Assembly: GCF_040932485.1 (NCBI RefSeq)
Contig: NZ_JBFRBH010000001.1
Location: 744,001-808,000 of the forward strand
DNA: 64,000 nucleotides
Origin: Gymnodinialimonas sp. 202GB13-11
GTDB lineage: Bacteria > Pseudomonadota > Alphaproteobacteria > Rhodobacterales > Rhodobacteraceae
Direction of reading: 5' to 3'
The position numbers and the translations under genes were made by a program. Positions 9,022 through 17,087 of this stretch are shown piece after piece; positions within the stretch are counted from its first letter, which is position 1, and each line of letters starts with the position of its first letter. The notes beneath the pieces were generated by a model. The model saw only the letters and a list, made by a program, of their open reading frames with translations, had not been told where the DNA came from and searched no databases.

Positions 9022-9035
9022 TGACGTTTACGTAA
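9022..9035 (-). promoter_or_regulatory. Candidate MerR operator (TGACGTTTACGTAA)
   Basis: A near-palindromic ACGT-TT-ACGT core about 80 bases upstream of the merR start. It resembles operators described for MerR-type LiuR/PsrA-like regulators of fatty and branched-chain acid degradation (from general knowledge). A close copy occurs upstream of the thiolase at 4274-4287. Nearby dyads at 9041-9051 (GACG-TTG-CGTC) and 9070-9084 (GTCAC-GCAAA-GTGAC) may be further sites. Confidence 0.5.
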
Positions 9036-9126
9036 TTCAGACGTTGCGTCATTCCGCGTTTGACGAAAGGTCACGCAAAGTGACGTAGGGGCACTTGGAA
9101 TTATGCTGCCCGGTGATGGGCCGCAC

Positions 9127-9618
9127 TTAACGTCGTGAGAGGCGCAAATCGGTGCTCAGATGCCAAGCTTGGCCATCGGGCGTGTCAAAGCGCCAGCCAT
9201 TTTCGGACCACGTATACGAGGTGATCCATACGTAGTGTGAAACGGTCCGCTCCATATCGCGCGGATCAATCAGGGCGCGCAGCGGCACGGTCGCAATCTC
9301 TTCCCCGCCCGGTGCCTGATAGAGCCACAGCACCGACTCGTCGGGGTCGCCACTCCATCCTAACAGGTTGCCTCCTGCTGGCGAAATCAGAACGTATTCC
9401 CCGTTGGGCGAGGGGTGGACCGCAAAGCTGCGGGTCCAAAAATCAATCGACCAGGTTTCGCCGTCGGGCGGGCCGATGAATACACGGGCCGGATCGAGGG
9501 AACCTGTCACGGCAAGACCGGGAAAGGGCGTCATGGTCCAGCTTTCTGCCGGCGGCAGCGGCGTGTCCGCCTGCGTGGCCTGCGTCAGGGTCAACAACAG
9601 GAGCGCTGCGCGGATCAC
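9127..9618 (-). CDS. Secreted hypothetical protein, 163 aa
   Basis: It begins with a GTG codon that overlaps the stop of the upstream merR (GTGA). A short signal peptide (MIRAALLLLTLTQATQA) precedes a beta-rich domain with many Trp residues and a C-terminal RFDTPDGQAWHLSTDLRLSRR. It is probably periplasmic. I do not recognise the family. Coupling to the second merR suggests shared transcription, but no functional link is evident. Confidence 0.75.
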   Translation of the reverse strand: MIRAALLLLTLTQATQADTPLPPAESWTMTPFPGLAVTGSLDPARVFIGPPDGETWSIDFWTRSFAVHPSPNGEYVLISPAGGNLLGWSGDPDESVLWLYQAPGGEEIATVPLRALIDPRDMERTVSHYVWITSYTWSENGWRFDTPDGQAWHLSTDLRLSRR

Positions 9619-9983
9619 AGGTTGGACGCGGTTTCGTCGCGGAGGGTTTTCAACTCGGCAATAACCTCATCCAGTTCGACGCGCCGTTTGTGCAACTCAT
9701 CCAGCTGCTTGTCTGCATACTGGATCCAAATCTCTTTCTGAGCTTCCCAACCTTCGCCTTTGTCATAAATTTCAAGCCATTGGCGAATTTCTTCTAGGCT
9801 GAAGCCAAAACGACGTCCGCGAAGGATCAGGGTCATGCGGGCCACTTCGCGGGGGCCGTAAAACCGGGCACGCCCTTCGCGTTCCGGGGCCAGCAATTCG
9901 ATGTATTCGTAATGGCGCAATGTGCGCGGCGTCACGTCGAACTTCGCGCACATCTCTTTGAAATCTAGGCGTTCTTCGGACAT
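9615..9983 (-). CDS. MerR family transcriptional regulator (second paralogue)
   Basis: A 122-residue protein closely resembling the first Mer[21 protein letters not shown] for the helix-turn-helix, [21 protein letters not shown] for the second helical unit, then a coiled-coil tail. The shared [11 protein letters not shown] string indicates a duplication. The frame stays open upstream to 10166, but the ATG at 9983 aligns with the paralogue and has an acceptable upstream region. It probably controls lipid or acyl-CoA metabolism like its neighbour; the divergent gene is a thioesterase starting 124 bases away. Confidence 0.9.
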   Translation of the reverse strand: MSEERLDFKEMCAKFDVTPRTLRHYEYIELLAPEREGRARFYGPREVARMTLILRGRRFGFSLEEIRQWLEIYDKGEGWEAQKEIWIQYADKQLDELHKRRVELDEVIAELKTLRDETASNL

Positions 9984-10107
9984 GATTTGGTGTCTCTCGT
10001 CTCCCCGTTTTGTCAGTATGCCGCGTGGTTGCGGGTTTGTTAAGACACTTCCCTCTTGCGCCTGCCGCGCGTGCGACCATGATCCGGGATGAAGGGACAG
10101 ACATACC

Positions 10108-10551
10108 ATGAGCAAGACAAGCCCCCCGCCCGCCCCTGACAAAGCGAAGATCGCGAGACAGTTCATTGAGGCTATCCCGTTTTCAAAGGCTTTGCAGATG
10201 AGCTTGGACGAAATTGGCGATGGATTGGCCGTGATTTCAATGCCTTATGACGAAGCGTTGGTGGGCGATCCGCGCACAGGTGTGATCCACGGCGGTGCGG
10301 TCTCGGCGCTTATGGACACGTGCGGTGGGGCAGCGGTGATGAGCCACCCGGAGGCTTTGGCAGCCACTGCAACGATTGATCTGAGGATCGACTATATGCG
10401 GCCCGCCACGCCGGGCGACCGGATCACCGCGAAAGCCCATTGCTATCATGTGACCCGCTCGGTCGCGTTTATTCGGGCCGAGGCGTTTGACCATGATGAA
10501 AGCCGTCCTGTTGCCGCAGCAACCGGCGCTTTCACTGTGACGAGGGGCTGA
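10108..10551 (+). CDS. PaaI-type hotdog thioesterase
   Basis: A 147-residue hotdog-fold protein with the PaaI signature region VIHGGAVSALMDTCGGAAV followed by ATIDLRIDYMRPATPGDRI. Such enzymes hydrolyse aryl- or acyl-CoA thioesters in the cytoplasm. It is followed nine bases later by a second hotdog gene and then by a MATE exporter on the same strand. It is divergent from the merR at 9983, so it could be a target of that regulator. The substrate cannot be read from sequence. Confidence 0.9.
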   Translation: MSKTSPPPAPDKAKIARQFIEAIPFSKALQMSLDEIGDGLAVISMPYDEALVGDPRTGVIHGGAVSALMDTCGGAAVMSHPEALAATATIDLRIDYMRPATPGDRITAKAHCYHVTRSVAFIRAEAFDHDESRPVAAATGAFTVTRG

Positions 10552-10560
10552 GTTATCCAC

Positions 10561-11064
10561 ATGAGAAAAGCACCAGAACCCGTTCACATCATTAAGGAAA
10601 GGCGCGATAAAGCGCTGGCGGCGCTAGTTGATGGTGTGCCGTATATCCGGACGCTTGGTGTGAGTTTCGACCGCCGTGGGGACGAGCTGACCGCCGTGCT
10701 GAATTACGATGACAAGTTGATCGGAAACCCACTTCTGCCCGCACTACACGGTGGTGCAACGGCTTCTTTCCTTGAGGTGTCTGCAATCATGGAATTGTCG
10801 TTCGCCATTCTTTGGGACGAGATCGAAAGCGGAAGGTTGGATGCGGATAGCTTGTCGCCAGAAACACTGCCTCGGCTGCCAAAAACGATCGATTTCACAG
10901 TGGATTACCTTCGGTCCGGCCTGCCTCGCGATGCCTATGCGCGTGCAAGGGTCAACCGCTCAGGTCGACGTTATGCAAGCGTGCATGTTGAGGCGTGGCA
11001 GGACAATCGCGACCGCCTGTTTGCACAGGCAACAGGGCATTTCCTGATGCCGGAGCGCAGTTAG
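10561..11064 (+). CDS. Second hotdog-fold thioesterase, PaaI-like
   Basis: A 167-residue relative of the preceding gene: the hotdog helix region is LLPALHGGATASFLEVSAIMEL and the strand pair TIDFTVDYLRSGLPRDAYARARV. It lacks the aspartate found in the VSALMDTCGG helix of its neighbour (SFLEVSAI instead), so the catalytic Asp may be replaced by Glu. Tandem hotdog genes may form a heteromer or have different acyl specificities. The MATE gene follows after five bases, so all three genes are likely one operon. Confidence 0.85.
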   Translation: MRKAPEPVHIIKERRDKALAALVDGVPYIRTLGVSFDRRGDELTAVLNYDDKLIGNPLLPALHGGATASFLEVSAIMELSFAILWDEIESGRLDADSLSPETLPRLPKTIDFTVDYLRSGLPRDAYARARVNRSGRRYASVHVEAWQDNRDRLFAQATGHFLMPERS

Positions 11065-11069
11065 ACGAA

Positions 11070-12407
11070 ATGAACGTGCCAGCAGACGCCAGCACCCCGC
11101 CAAAGCCGCTGACGCACAAAAGGGTCCTCAAAATCGCGGGTCCCATTGTGCTGTCGAATGCAACGGTCCCGCTATTGGGCATCGTAGATGTAGGCGTGGT
11201 CGGACAGATGGGCGAGGCCGCGCCGATTGGGGCTGTGGGCATCGGGGCGATCATTTTATCCAGTGTTTTCTGGATCTTCGGCTTTCTGCGCATGGGGACG
11301 GTGGGCCTTGTCGGGCAGGCCGAAGGGGCTGGCGACAGGGCAGAGGTTTCGGCCATTTTGACGCGCGCGTTGATGATTGCCGGTGTGGGCGGGCTTTTAC
11401 TAATCTCGCTCTACCCGGTGATCGTTTGGGCGGCCTTTTCCTGGGACCCGACCAGTGAGGAGGTTGAAGTTCTCGCGCGGGAATACCTGTTCATCCGTAT
11501 CTGGACCGCGCCCTTTGCGATTGCCGTTTACGCACTGACGGGCTGGCTTATCGCGCAGGAGCGCACGGGCGCTGTCTTCTGGGTGCAGCTGCTGATGAAT
11601 GGTCTCAATATAAGCCTTAACTTCTTGTTTGTATTGGGTTTTGAGTGGGGCGTCGCAGGGGTCGCCCTGTCCACGGCCATTGCCGAGGTGGTCGGGGCCG
11701 CAGTGGGATTCTGGTTTTGCCGCAATGCCTTCGACCGCCCGGATTGGCGCGATTGGGGCCGGGTGTTCGACCGCGCGCGGATGATCAAGATGGCGCTGTT
11801 GAACGTGGACATCCTGATCCGGTCTGCGTTGCTGGTGGCGATGTTCACCTCGTTCACCTTTCTGGGCGCGCAGTTCGGTGATGTGACGCTGGCTGCGAAT
11901 GAAGTTCTCATACAATTCATGTACTTAACGGCCTATGCGATGGACGGCTTCGCCTTCGCGGCAGAGACATTGATCGCACGCGCCTATGGCCGAAAGGACC
12001 CGGCGCGGGTCAGGCGCTCTGCCGGGCTGACTTCGATCTGGGGGCTGGGAATTTGTACGGGTTTTGCCGTGCTTTTCTTCGTCTTGGGCCCTGTTTTCAT
12101 TGATGTATTAGCCAAGGATGCAGAAGTGCAGGCGGCGGGGCGTGTCTACCTACCGTGGATGATCGCGGCCCCCGTTGTGGGCTGCGCGGCTTGGATGCTG
12201 GATGGCATTTTTATCGGCGCGGCGCGCGGGCGCGACATGAGAAACATGATGATTATCAGCGCTTTGATCTACGTTGTTGCAGTTATTGTGCTGATCCCGA
12301 TCTTCGAAAATCACGGGGTCTGGCTTGCCCTGCTGGTGAGTTTCGCAGCCCGTGGCATCACCCTTGGGGTAAAGTATCCGGCCCTTGAGCGGGCAGCGGG
12401 CGACTGA
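11070..12407 (+). CDS. MATE family efflux transporter
   Basis: A 445-residue inner-membrane protein with about twelve hydrophobic segments and the MATE pseudo-twofold organisation. Typical pieces are IAGPIVLSNATVPLLGIVDV in the first segment, VGLVGQAEGAGDRAEV after the second, and a matching ETLIARAYGRKDPARVRR in the second half. It likely exports cationic or organic compounds by Na+ or H+ antiport (DinF-like subfamily). The ATG at 11070 is chosen over an upstream in-frame start inside the preceding gene. Confidence 0.92.
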   Translation: MNVPADASTPPKPLTHKRVLKIAGPIVLSNATVPLLGIVDVGVVGQMGEAAPIGAVGIGAIILSSVFWIFGFLRMGTVGLVGQAEGAGDRAEVSAILTRALMIAGVGGLLLISLYPVIVWAAFSWDPTSEEVEVLAREYLFIRIWTAPFAIAVYALTGWLIAQERTGAVFWVQLLMNGLNISLNFLFVLGFEWGVAGVALSTAIAEVVGAAVGFWFCRNAFDRPDWRDWGRVFDRARMIKMALLNVDILIRSALLVAMFTSFTFLGAQFGDVTLAANEVLIQFMYLTAYAMDGFAFAAETLIARAYGRKDPARVRRSAGLTSIWGLGICTGFAVLFFVLGPVFIDVLAKDAEVQAAGRVYLPWMIAAPVVGCAAWMLDGIFIGAARGRDMRNMMIISALIYVVAVIVLIPIFENHGVWLALLVSFAARGITLGVKYPALERAAGD

Positions 12408-12424
12408 AACTGGCGCTTATTGAA

Positions 12425-12503
12425 TCCTCCCGTTTGGGAGGAGTTGTGCCCGTTCGGGACGACTTTTGTGGTTAATGGCGCCCAAACTGTTCCCGTTCGG
12501 GAA
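12425..12503. repeat. Three CCCGTTyGGG mini-hairpins between convergent genes
   Basis: Three short dyads lie between the MATE gene and the ArsC-like gene: 12425-12442 (7-base stem TCCTCCC/GGGAGGA), 12449-12458 (CCCGTTCGGG) and 12490-12503 (TTCCCGTTCGGGAA). The last two share the longer context CCCGTTCGGGAnGACTTT. They may serve as bidirectional transcription ends, but only the last two are followed by short T runs. Confidence 0.5.
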
Positions 12504-12507
12504 GACT

Positions 12508-12849
12508 TTAGACCAGGGTGAGCACGCGTTCCGGCGGGCGACCGATGATGGCGGTTTCCGCCGTCAGAAGGATCGGGCGTTCTATCAGGATCGGGTGGGT
12601 GGCCATCGCGATGATCAGCGCCGGATCATCGGCATCTTTCAAACCGAGATCTTTGTAGATCTTCTCGCCAGTCCGCATCATGGCGCGCGGTTCGACCTTC
12701 AGGCGTGCCAGCAGATCGGAGATTTCGTCTTCGGTCGGCGCATTGGTCAGATAGAGGCGCACCGAAGGCGCATGACCACCATCCTCCAGAAGGGCCAGCG
12801 CTTGGCGTGATTTGGAGCAGCGCGGGTTGTGCCACAGGGTCAGGTCCAT
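12508..12849 (-). CDS. arsC: Arsenate reductase ArsC-family (thioredoxin-fold) protein
   Basis: A 113-residue glutaredoxin-coupled ArsC/Spx-like protein. The N-terminal [21 protein letters not shown] carries the catalytic Cys in the CSKSR motif, and [20 protein letters not shown] matches the family C-terminus with an Arg cluster. It would reduce arsenate to arsenite using glutathione and glutaredoxin. No ars operon genes are nearby, and its start overlaps the pyrD end by ten bases, so it may be a housekeeping ArsC/YffB-type reductase instead. Confidence 0.88.
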   Translation of the reverse strand: MDLTLWHNPRCSKSRQALALLEDGGHAPSVRLYLTNAPTEDEISDLLARLKVEPRAMMRTGEKIYKDLGLKDADDPALIIAMATHPILIERPILLTAETAIIGRPPERVLTLV

Positions 12850-13898
12850 TCCGATACTCCGGTTCCGACGGCGTCGGCGACATTTGCGTGGCCGTCGCGT
12901 TCCAAGAGCGCGTCGAGGCCCTGGGCGATCTCGGTCACCAGCGACAGGCCGCCGTAAACAAGGCCGGTGTAAAGCTGCACTGCTGACGCGCCCGCGCGGA
13001 TCTTGGCATAGGCTTGTTCGGGCGAGGCCACGCCGCCGACGCCGATCAGGGGGATCGTGCCGCGCGTATGGGCGTGAAGTTGCGCCAGAACGCGGGTCGA
13101 TTTCTCAAACACCGGCTGGCCGGAGAGGCCGCCTTTTTCGCCGGCGTGCGGGCTTTGCAGGCCATCACGGTCGAGCGTTGTGTTGGTCGCGATAATGCCG
13201 GAGATGCGGCCGGGCGCGTCGAGGATGACTTCGACGATATCCTCGATGTCTTGTTGGGTCAGATCGGGGGCGATCTTGAGGAACAGCGCGACAGGCTCAG
13301 CCTCGATCAGGCGGACGGCGTCGACGCGGGAGATGATCTCAGCCAGTGCCTCTTTCCCCTGCAAATCCCGCAGCTTTTCGGTGTTGGGGGAGGAGACGTT
13401 GATCGTCGCAAAGTCGATATGGGGCGCGCAGCGGCGGTAGACGGCGGCGAAATCCTCTAACCGGTCGGCGCTGTCCTTGTTGGCGCCGAGGTTCAGGCCG
13501 ATGGGGATTTCGCGGGGCGTTTTTTCGAGCCGCTCGGCAATCGCCTCCATCCCGTCATTGTTGAAGCCGAAGCGGTTGATGGCTGCTTGATCTTCGCTGA
13601 GTCGGAAAAGGCGGGGCTTTGGGTTGCCGGGTTGGGGTTTGGGGGTGGCCGCACCGACTTCGATAAAGCCGAAGCCTGCGCGTTGCAGCGGGCCAGCCGC
13701 CTCCGCGTTCTTGTCGAAACCAGCGGCGAGCCCAATGGGATTGAGCAGATCAAGGCCCGCCACCCGCGTTTTCAGACGGTCGGTGGTGAAGGGGCCGGTG
13801 AGCGGGCCGAGCCCCATGCGCAACGCCAGAAGCGCTGCGCCGTGGGCGCGTTCCGGATCCATCGAGCGGAGGAGTTTAAGGCCGATATTTTCCAGCAT
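12840..13898 (-). CDS. pyrD: Dihydroorotate dehydrogenase (quinone), class 2
   Basis: Oxidises dihydroorotate to orotate in pyrimidine synthesis, passing electrons to the membrane quinone pool. Its 352 residues fit class 2. It has the N-terminal membrane-associating helix ([19 protein letters not shown]), FMN-site segments ([35 protein letters not shown] split across strands), the catalytic Ser region [14 protein letters not shown] and the phosphate-binding [20 protein letters not shown]. The DUF952 gene ends one base before its start; the ArsC-like gene overlaps its end. Confidence 0.97.
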   Translation of the reverse strand: MLENIGLKLLRSMDPERAHGAALLALRMGLGPLTGPFTTDRLKTRVAGLDLLNPIGLAAGFDKNAEAAGPLQRAGFGFIEVGAATPKPQPGNPKPRLFRLSEDQAAINRFGFNNDGMEAIAERLEKTPREIPIGLNLGANKDSADRLEDFAAVYRRCAPHIDFATINVSSPNTEKLRDLQGKEALAEIISRVDAVRLIEAEPVALFLKIAPDLTQQDIEDIVEVILDAPGRISGIIATNTTLDRDGLQSPHAGEKGGLSGQPVFEKSTRVLAQLHAHTRGTIPLIGVGGVASPEQAYAKIRAGASAVQLYTGLVYGGLSLVTEIAQGLDALLERDGHANVADAVGTGVSEWT

Positions 13899-14234
13899 CT
13901 ACATGTCTTTCGGGAAGATATGCGTGCCGTCGATCAGGGGCAGAGGCCCGTGCCAGATTACGTCCGCCAGCCGCAGCGGGGCGTAGAGGTGGGGAAATTT
14001 GTCGCCGCCGCGCGAGACCTCCCACTTCAGGGCATCGCCCAAGACGTCGGCCTCAAGTGCTGCGAGGATCAGCCCCTCTTCACCCGAAAAGTGTTTTGCG
14101 GCGGTTTCCTGTGCCTGTGCAGCGGTCGAGAAATGGACAAAGCCATCGGCCACGTCGATGGGGGCACCGGGCGTCTCACCCTTGGCTTGCAGATCGGCCC
14201 ATTCTGAGGCCCGCAGGATCTTGTAAATGCGCAT
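13899..14234 (-). CDS. DUF952 domain protein
   Basis: A 111-residue soluble protein of the DUF952 family: MRIYKILRASEWADLQAKGE, then the conserved DGFVHFSTAAQAQETAAKHF and a C-terminal LIDGTHIFPKDM. The fold is related to ADP-ribosyltransferase-like domains in some descriptions; no activity is established. The start at 14234 aligns with the family N-terminus; a longer in-frame extension would enter the nucleotidase leader. It is directly followed by pyrD. Confidence 0.88.
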   Translation of the reverse strand: MRIYKILRASEWADLQAKGETPGAPIDVADGFVHFSTAAQAQETAAKHFSGEEGLILAALEADVLGDALKWEVSRGGDKFPHLYAPLRLADVIWHGPLPLIDGTHIFPKDM

Positions 14235-14359
14235 GGGGGGCGTTTGGCCCGCCCCTCCCGTGGCGTCAAGTGTCACGGGGTTGTGACTTGGGCGCTTTAC
14301 TTGGGGCAGGGGTGACGCCAAGCTGGCAACAGTCCAACAAAAAACCTGGGAGTATTTCA

Positions 14360-15964
14360 ATGATCGCACGCATTTTGGGATCAACCGCGATTCTGGCGGG
14401 CCTTGGCCTCGCGGCCCCTGCCGCCGCCGACACGACCCTGCACCTGCTGCACATCAACGACCTGCACAGCCGCATTCAGCCGATCAACCGCTTTGACAGC
14501 ACGTGTAACGCCGAAGACGACGCGGCGGGCGAATGCTTTGGCGGCGTGGCGCGGATCGCGACCGCCATCAACACGCTGCGCGGCGAGTTGGAGGGCGAGA
14601 ACGTTCTGGTGCTGGACGCGGGCGACCAGTTTCAGGGCTCGGCCATGTTCACCACGTATCAGGGTGAGGCGGCAGCCGAATTCATGAACGCCATCGGCTT
14701 TGATGTGATGGCCTCGGGCAACCATGAATGGAACCTTGGCCCGTCGGGCTTTGCACGGTTCATCGAGATGGTGAATTTCCCCGTGATCGCGGGCAATCTG
14801 GATGTGAGCCAGGAGCCTGAGATCAACGAGTTGTTGCAGGACCATGTGGTGCTGGATGTGAACGGCGTGCAGGTTGGTGTGATTTCCGCGCTGGCCACCG
14901 ACACGGCCGAGACGTCTTCGCCCGGTGACAACGTGATCTTCACCGACGAGATCGAAGCATTGCAGGCCGATGTGGATGCGCTGACCGAGGCTGGTGTGGG
15001 CATCATCATCGCGTTGACCCATGTGGGCACGCCAGATGACATTCGGATTGCTGAGGCCGTGACCGGCATCGACGTGATCGTGGGCGGCCATTCGCACACG
15101 CTGTTCAGCGCCAGTGATCCGGGCCGCGAGCAGCCCTATCCGCTGTGGATTTCGAACCCGGAGGGCACGATGGTGCCGATCGTGCAGGCCTATGCCTATT
15201 CGAAATATGTCGGCCATCTTGAGGTGACCTTCGACGATGCGGGCGATGTGATCTTCGCACAGGGTGACACGATGCTGTTGGACGCGTCGGTGACGCCGGA
15301 TCCGGACATCGCGGCCCGTGTGGGTGAATTGGCGGAGCCCATTGAAGAAGCGATGAGCGAGATCGTGGGGGAGACCGCCGATTTCATCGAGGGTGACCGT
15401 TCGGTCTGCCGGGTTGAGGAATGCCCAATGGGCAACCTTGTGGCCGATGCCATGCTGGAGCGTGTGGCCGACCAGGGTGTGACGATCGCGATCCAGAACG
15501 GCGGCGGTTTGCGCGCCTCCATCGACGGGGGTGAGGTCAGCATGGGTGAAGTGCTGACGGTTCTGCCGTTCCAGAACACGCTGGCGACGTTCCAGTTGAC
15601 CGGTGCCGGTGTCATCGCGGCGCTTGAGAATGGTGTGAGCGAGGTCGAGGAAGTGGCGGGTCGTTTCCCGCAAGTCTCGGGCATGCGCTATACGTGGGAC
15701 CCCGCCGGTGAGCCGGGCAGCCGCATCGTTTCGGTGGAAGTCGCCGATGGTGATGGCTTCGTCGAGATCGATCCGGAGGCCGTCTACAGTGTCGTGTCCA
15801 ACAATTACATGCGCGGTGGCGGGGACGGCTACGATGTCTTCGAGAACGAGGCCACGAACGTCTATGATTTCGGCCCCGGTCTGGAAGAGGTCGTGGCGAC
15901 GTATCTAGGTGAGAATTCGCCCTATGCGCCGTACACGGATGGGCGCATCACCCAAGCGGAGTAA
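14360..15964 (+). CDS. Secreted 5'-nucleotidase / UDP-sugar hydrolase (UshA-type metallophosphoesterase)
   Basis: A periplasmic dinuclear-metal phosphoesterase that dephosphorylates nucleotides for nutrient scavenging. It has 534 residues with a signal peptide (MIARILGSTAILAGLGLAAPAAA). Metal motifs are visible: LLHINDLHSRI, LDAGDQFQGS, ASGNHEWNLG and VGGHSHTLF. The C-terminal substrate domain has AIQNGGGLRASIDGG and NNYMRGGGDGYDVF, with a disulfide-type CRVEECPMGN. A GGGAG ribosome site precedes the ATG at 14360. A clear intrinsic terminator follows at 15998. Confidence 0.95.
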   Translation: MIARILGSTAILAGLGLAAPAAADTTLHLLHINDLHSRIQPINRFDSTCNAEDDAAGECFGGVARIATAINTLRGELEGENVLVLDAGDQFQGSAMFTTYQGEAAAEFMNAIGFDVMASGNHEWNLGPSGFARFIEMVNFPVIAGNLDVSQEPEINELLQDHVVLDVNGVQVGVISALATDTAETSSPGDNVIFTDEIEALQADVDALTEAGVGIIIALTHVGTPDDIRIAEAVTGIDVIVGGHSHTLFSASDPGREQPYPLWISNPEGTMVPIVQAYAYSKYVGHLEVTFDDAGDVIFAQGDTMLLDASVTPDPDIAARVGELAEPIEEAMSEIVGETADFIEGDRSVCRVEECPMGNLVADAMLERVADQGVTIAIQNGGGLRASIDGGEVSMGEVLTVLPFQNTLATFQLTGAGVIAALENGVSEVEEVAGRFPQVSGMRYTWDPAGEPGSRIVSVEVADGDGFVEIDPEAVYSVVSNNYMRGGGDGYDVFENEATNVYDFGPGLEEVVATYLGENSPYAPYTDGRITQAE

Positions 15965-15997
15965 TTCGCTAACCGCCTGAATTTTAGGCAAATTGAG

Positions 15998-16027
15998 CCG
16001 GCCTCGTGTGAACGGGGCCGGTTTTTT
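15998..16027 (+). terminator. Rho-independent terminator after the 5'-nucleotidase
   Basis: An 8-base stem (CCGGCCTC paired with GGGGCCGG, one GT wobble) with an eight-base loop is followed immediately by six T residues. Confidence 0.9.
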
Positions 16028-16146
16028 GCTGCTATGCAGAAACTGCAAGGCGGGTTTCGAAAAAGGGCGTCTGGTGCATTTCGTTAGCGCTCACATATTG
16101 GGGTCACGAGAGACGAAATTCACACGAGCCAATAAGGAGCTGTACC

Positions 16147-16314
16147 ATGGCCTCGATCCTCAACACGATCCGCACTGCCGCCCAAAAGCGTGCAGCCTAC
16201 AACCGCACCGTTTCCGAGATTTCGGCCATGCCGACGGAACTGGCTGTCGAAGACCTGGGCATCTTCCCGGGTGACGCACACAAGATCGCTTACGCCACCG
16301 TTTACGGGCGCTAA
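16147..16314 (+). CDS. DUF1127 small protein, 55 aa
   Basis: This 55-residue gene has a strong AAGGAG ribosome site ahead of the ATG at 16147. The sequence KRAAYNRTVSEISAMPTELA followed by EDLGIFPGDAHKIA matches the DUF1127 pattern (Arg-rich helix, then DLGI). DUF1127 proteins in alphaproteobacteria are abundant, often stress- or growth-phase-induced, and some bind RNA or affect phosphate and RNA metabolism. It is monocistronic, between a terminator and the SRAP gene, with about 120 bases of its own upstream region. Confidence 0.85.
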   Translation: MASILNTIRTAAQKRAAYNRTVSEISAMPTELAVEDLGIFPGDAHKIAYATVYGR

Positions 16315-16336
16315 GCCAAGGGGTTAGGCTCGGCCC

Positions 16337-16990
16337 ATGTGCGGCCGTATGACCATGACCCATCCCACAGACGCCATGGCGCAGCTGTTTGAGGCTGCGC
16401 CAGCGAATGATCTACCCGAACCGCCCACGTATAATCTGTGCCCGACACAGAGCGTGGGCGTTGTCGTATCTGGGGACGGGCGTAGTTACAGGCCGATGCG
16501 GTGGGGGTTCTTGCCGCATTGGTACAAGGCGATGAATGGCGGGCCGCTTTTGATCAACGCGCGGGCCGAGACGATTGCCGAGAAGCCTGCCTTCAAAGCG
16601 GCGGTGCGCGAACGGCGCTGTTTGATTGCCGCGACGGGCTTTTATGAATGGACCAAGGATGAAGAGGGAAACCGGCTGCCGTGGTATTTCTCACGCCCCG
16701 GCGGCGAGCCGATGGTCTTCGCGGGTATCTGGCAGATGTGGGGGAAGGACGACCCGGTGCCGACCTGCGCGATTGTGACGACTGGTGCGGGTGAGTGGAT
16801 GGCCGAGACGCATCATCGGGAGCCGGTGGTTTTGGCGGAAGACGATTGGGCGACCTGGCTGGGAGAGAGTGGCGAGAAGGCCGCGCCTCTGATGCGGTCT
16901 TCGCCCGGGGGTTATTACCAGCGCTGGCGTGTGGACCGGGCGGTGAACTCGAACCGGGCGAGCGGGCCGGACTTGATCGAACCGATTTGA
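16337..16990 (+). CDS. SOS response-associated peptidase (SRAP, YedK/HMCES family)
   Basis: SRAP proteins cross-link to abasic sites in single-stranded DNA through Cys2 and protect them. This 217-residue protein begins MCGRMTM, placing Cys2 correctly after Met removal. Other active-site parts are LLINARAET (Asn/Arg), ATGFYEWTKD (Glu) and MAETHHREPVVL (His). It lies 22 bases after the DUF1127 gene and converges on cobQ across a double-hairpin region. Confidence 0.95.
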   Translation: MCGRMTMTHPTDAMAQLFEAAPANDLPEPPTYNLCPTQSVGVVVSGDGRSYRPMRWGFLPHWYKAMNGGPLLINARAETIAEKPAFKAAVRERRCLIAATGFYEWTKDEEGNRLPWYFSRPGGEPMVFAGIWQMWGKDDPVPTCAIVTTGAGEWMAETHHREPVVLAEDDWATWLGESGEKAAPLMRSSPGGYYQRWRVDRAVNSNRASGPDLIEPI

Positions 16991-17000
16991 GTCCATTATT

Positions 17001-17054
17001 GCGCCCCTTTGGGGCGCGATGGGGGCGCTGCCCCCAAACCCCTGAGATATTTTT
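17001..17054. terminator. Double GC-rich hairpin between SRAP gene and cobQ
   Basis: Two perfect stems lie in tandem: GCGCCCC-TTT-GGGGCGC at 17001-17017 and GGGGGC-GCT-GCCCCC at 17021-17035, then a T-rich stretch (17048-17054). A GGGGGC-CCCCC-...-GATATTT module of this kind is frequent between genes in Rhodobacteraceae (general knowledge). It is probably the shared end of the convergent transcripts. Confidence 0.6.
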
Positions 17055-17087
17055 GGCACATGGAAGACAGGGCGCGAGTTGGACGTG

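Noticed and set aside
14381-15673. A 430-codon minus-strand frame opposite the 5'-nucleotidase
   Set aside because: The plus-strand product has all metallophosphoesterase motifs and a terminator; the antisense product is His/Arg-rich and unrecognisable.
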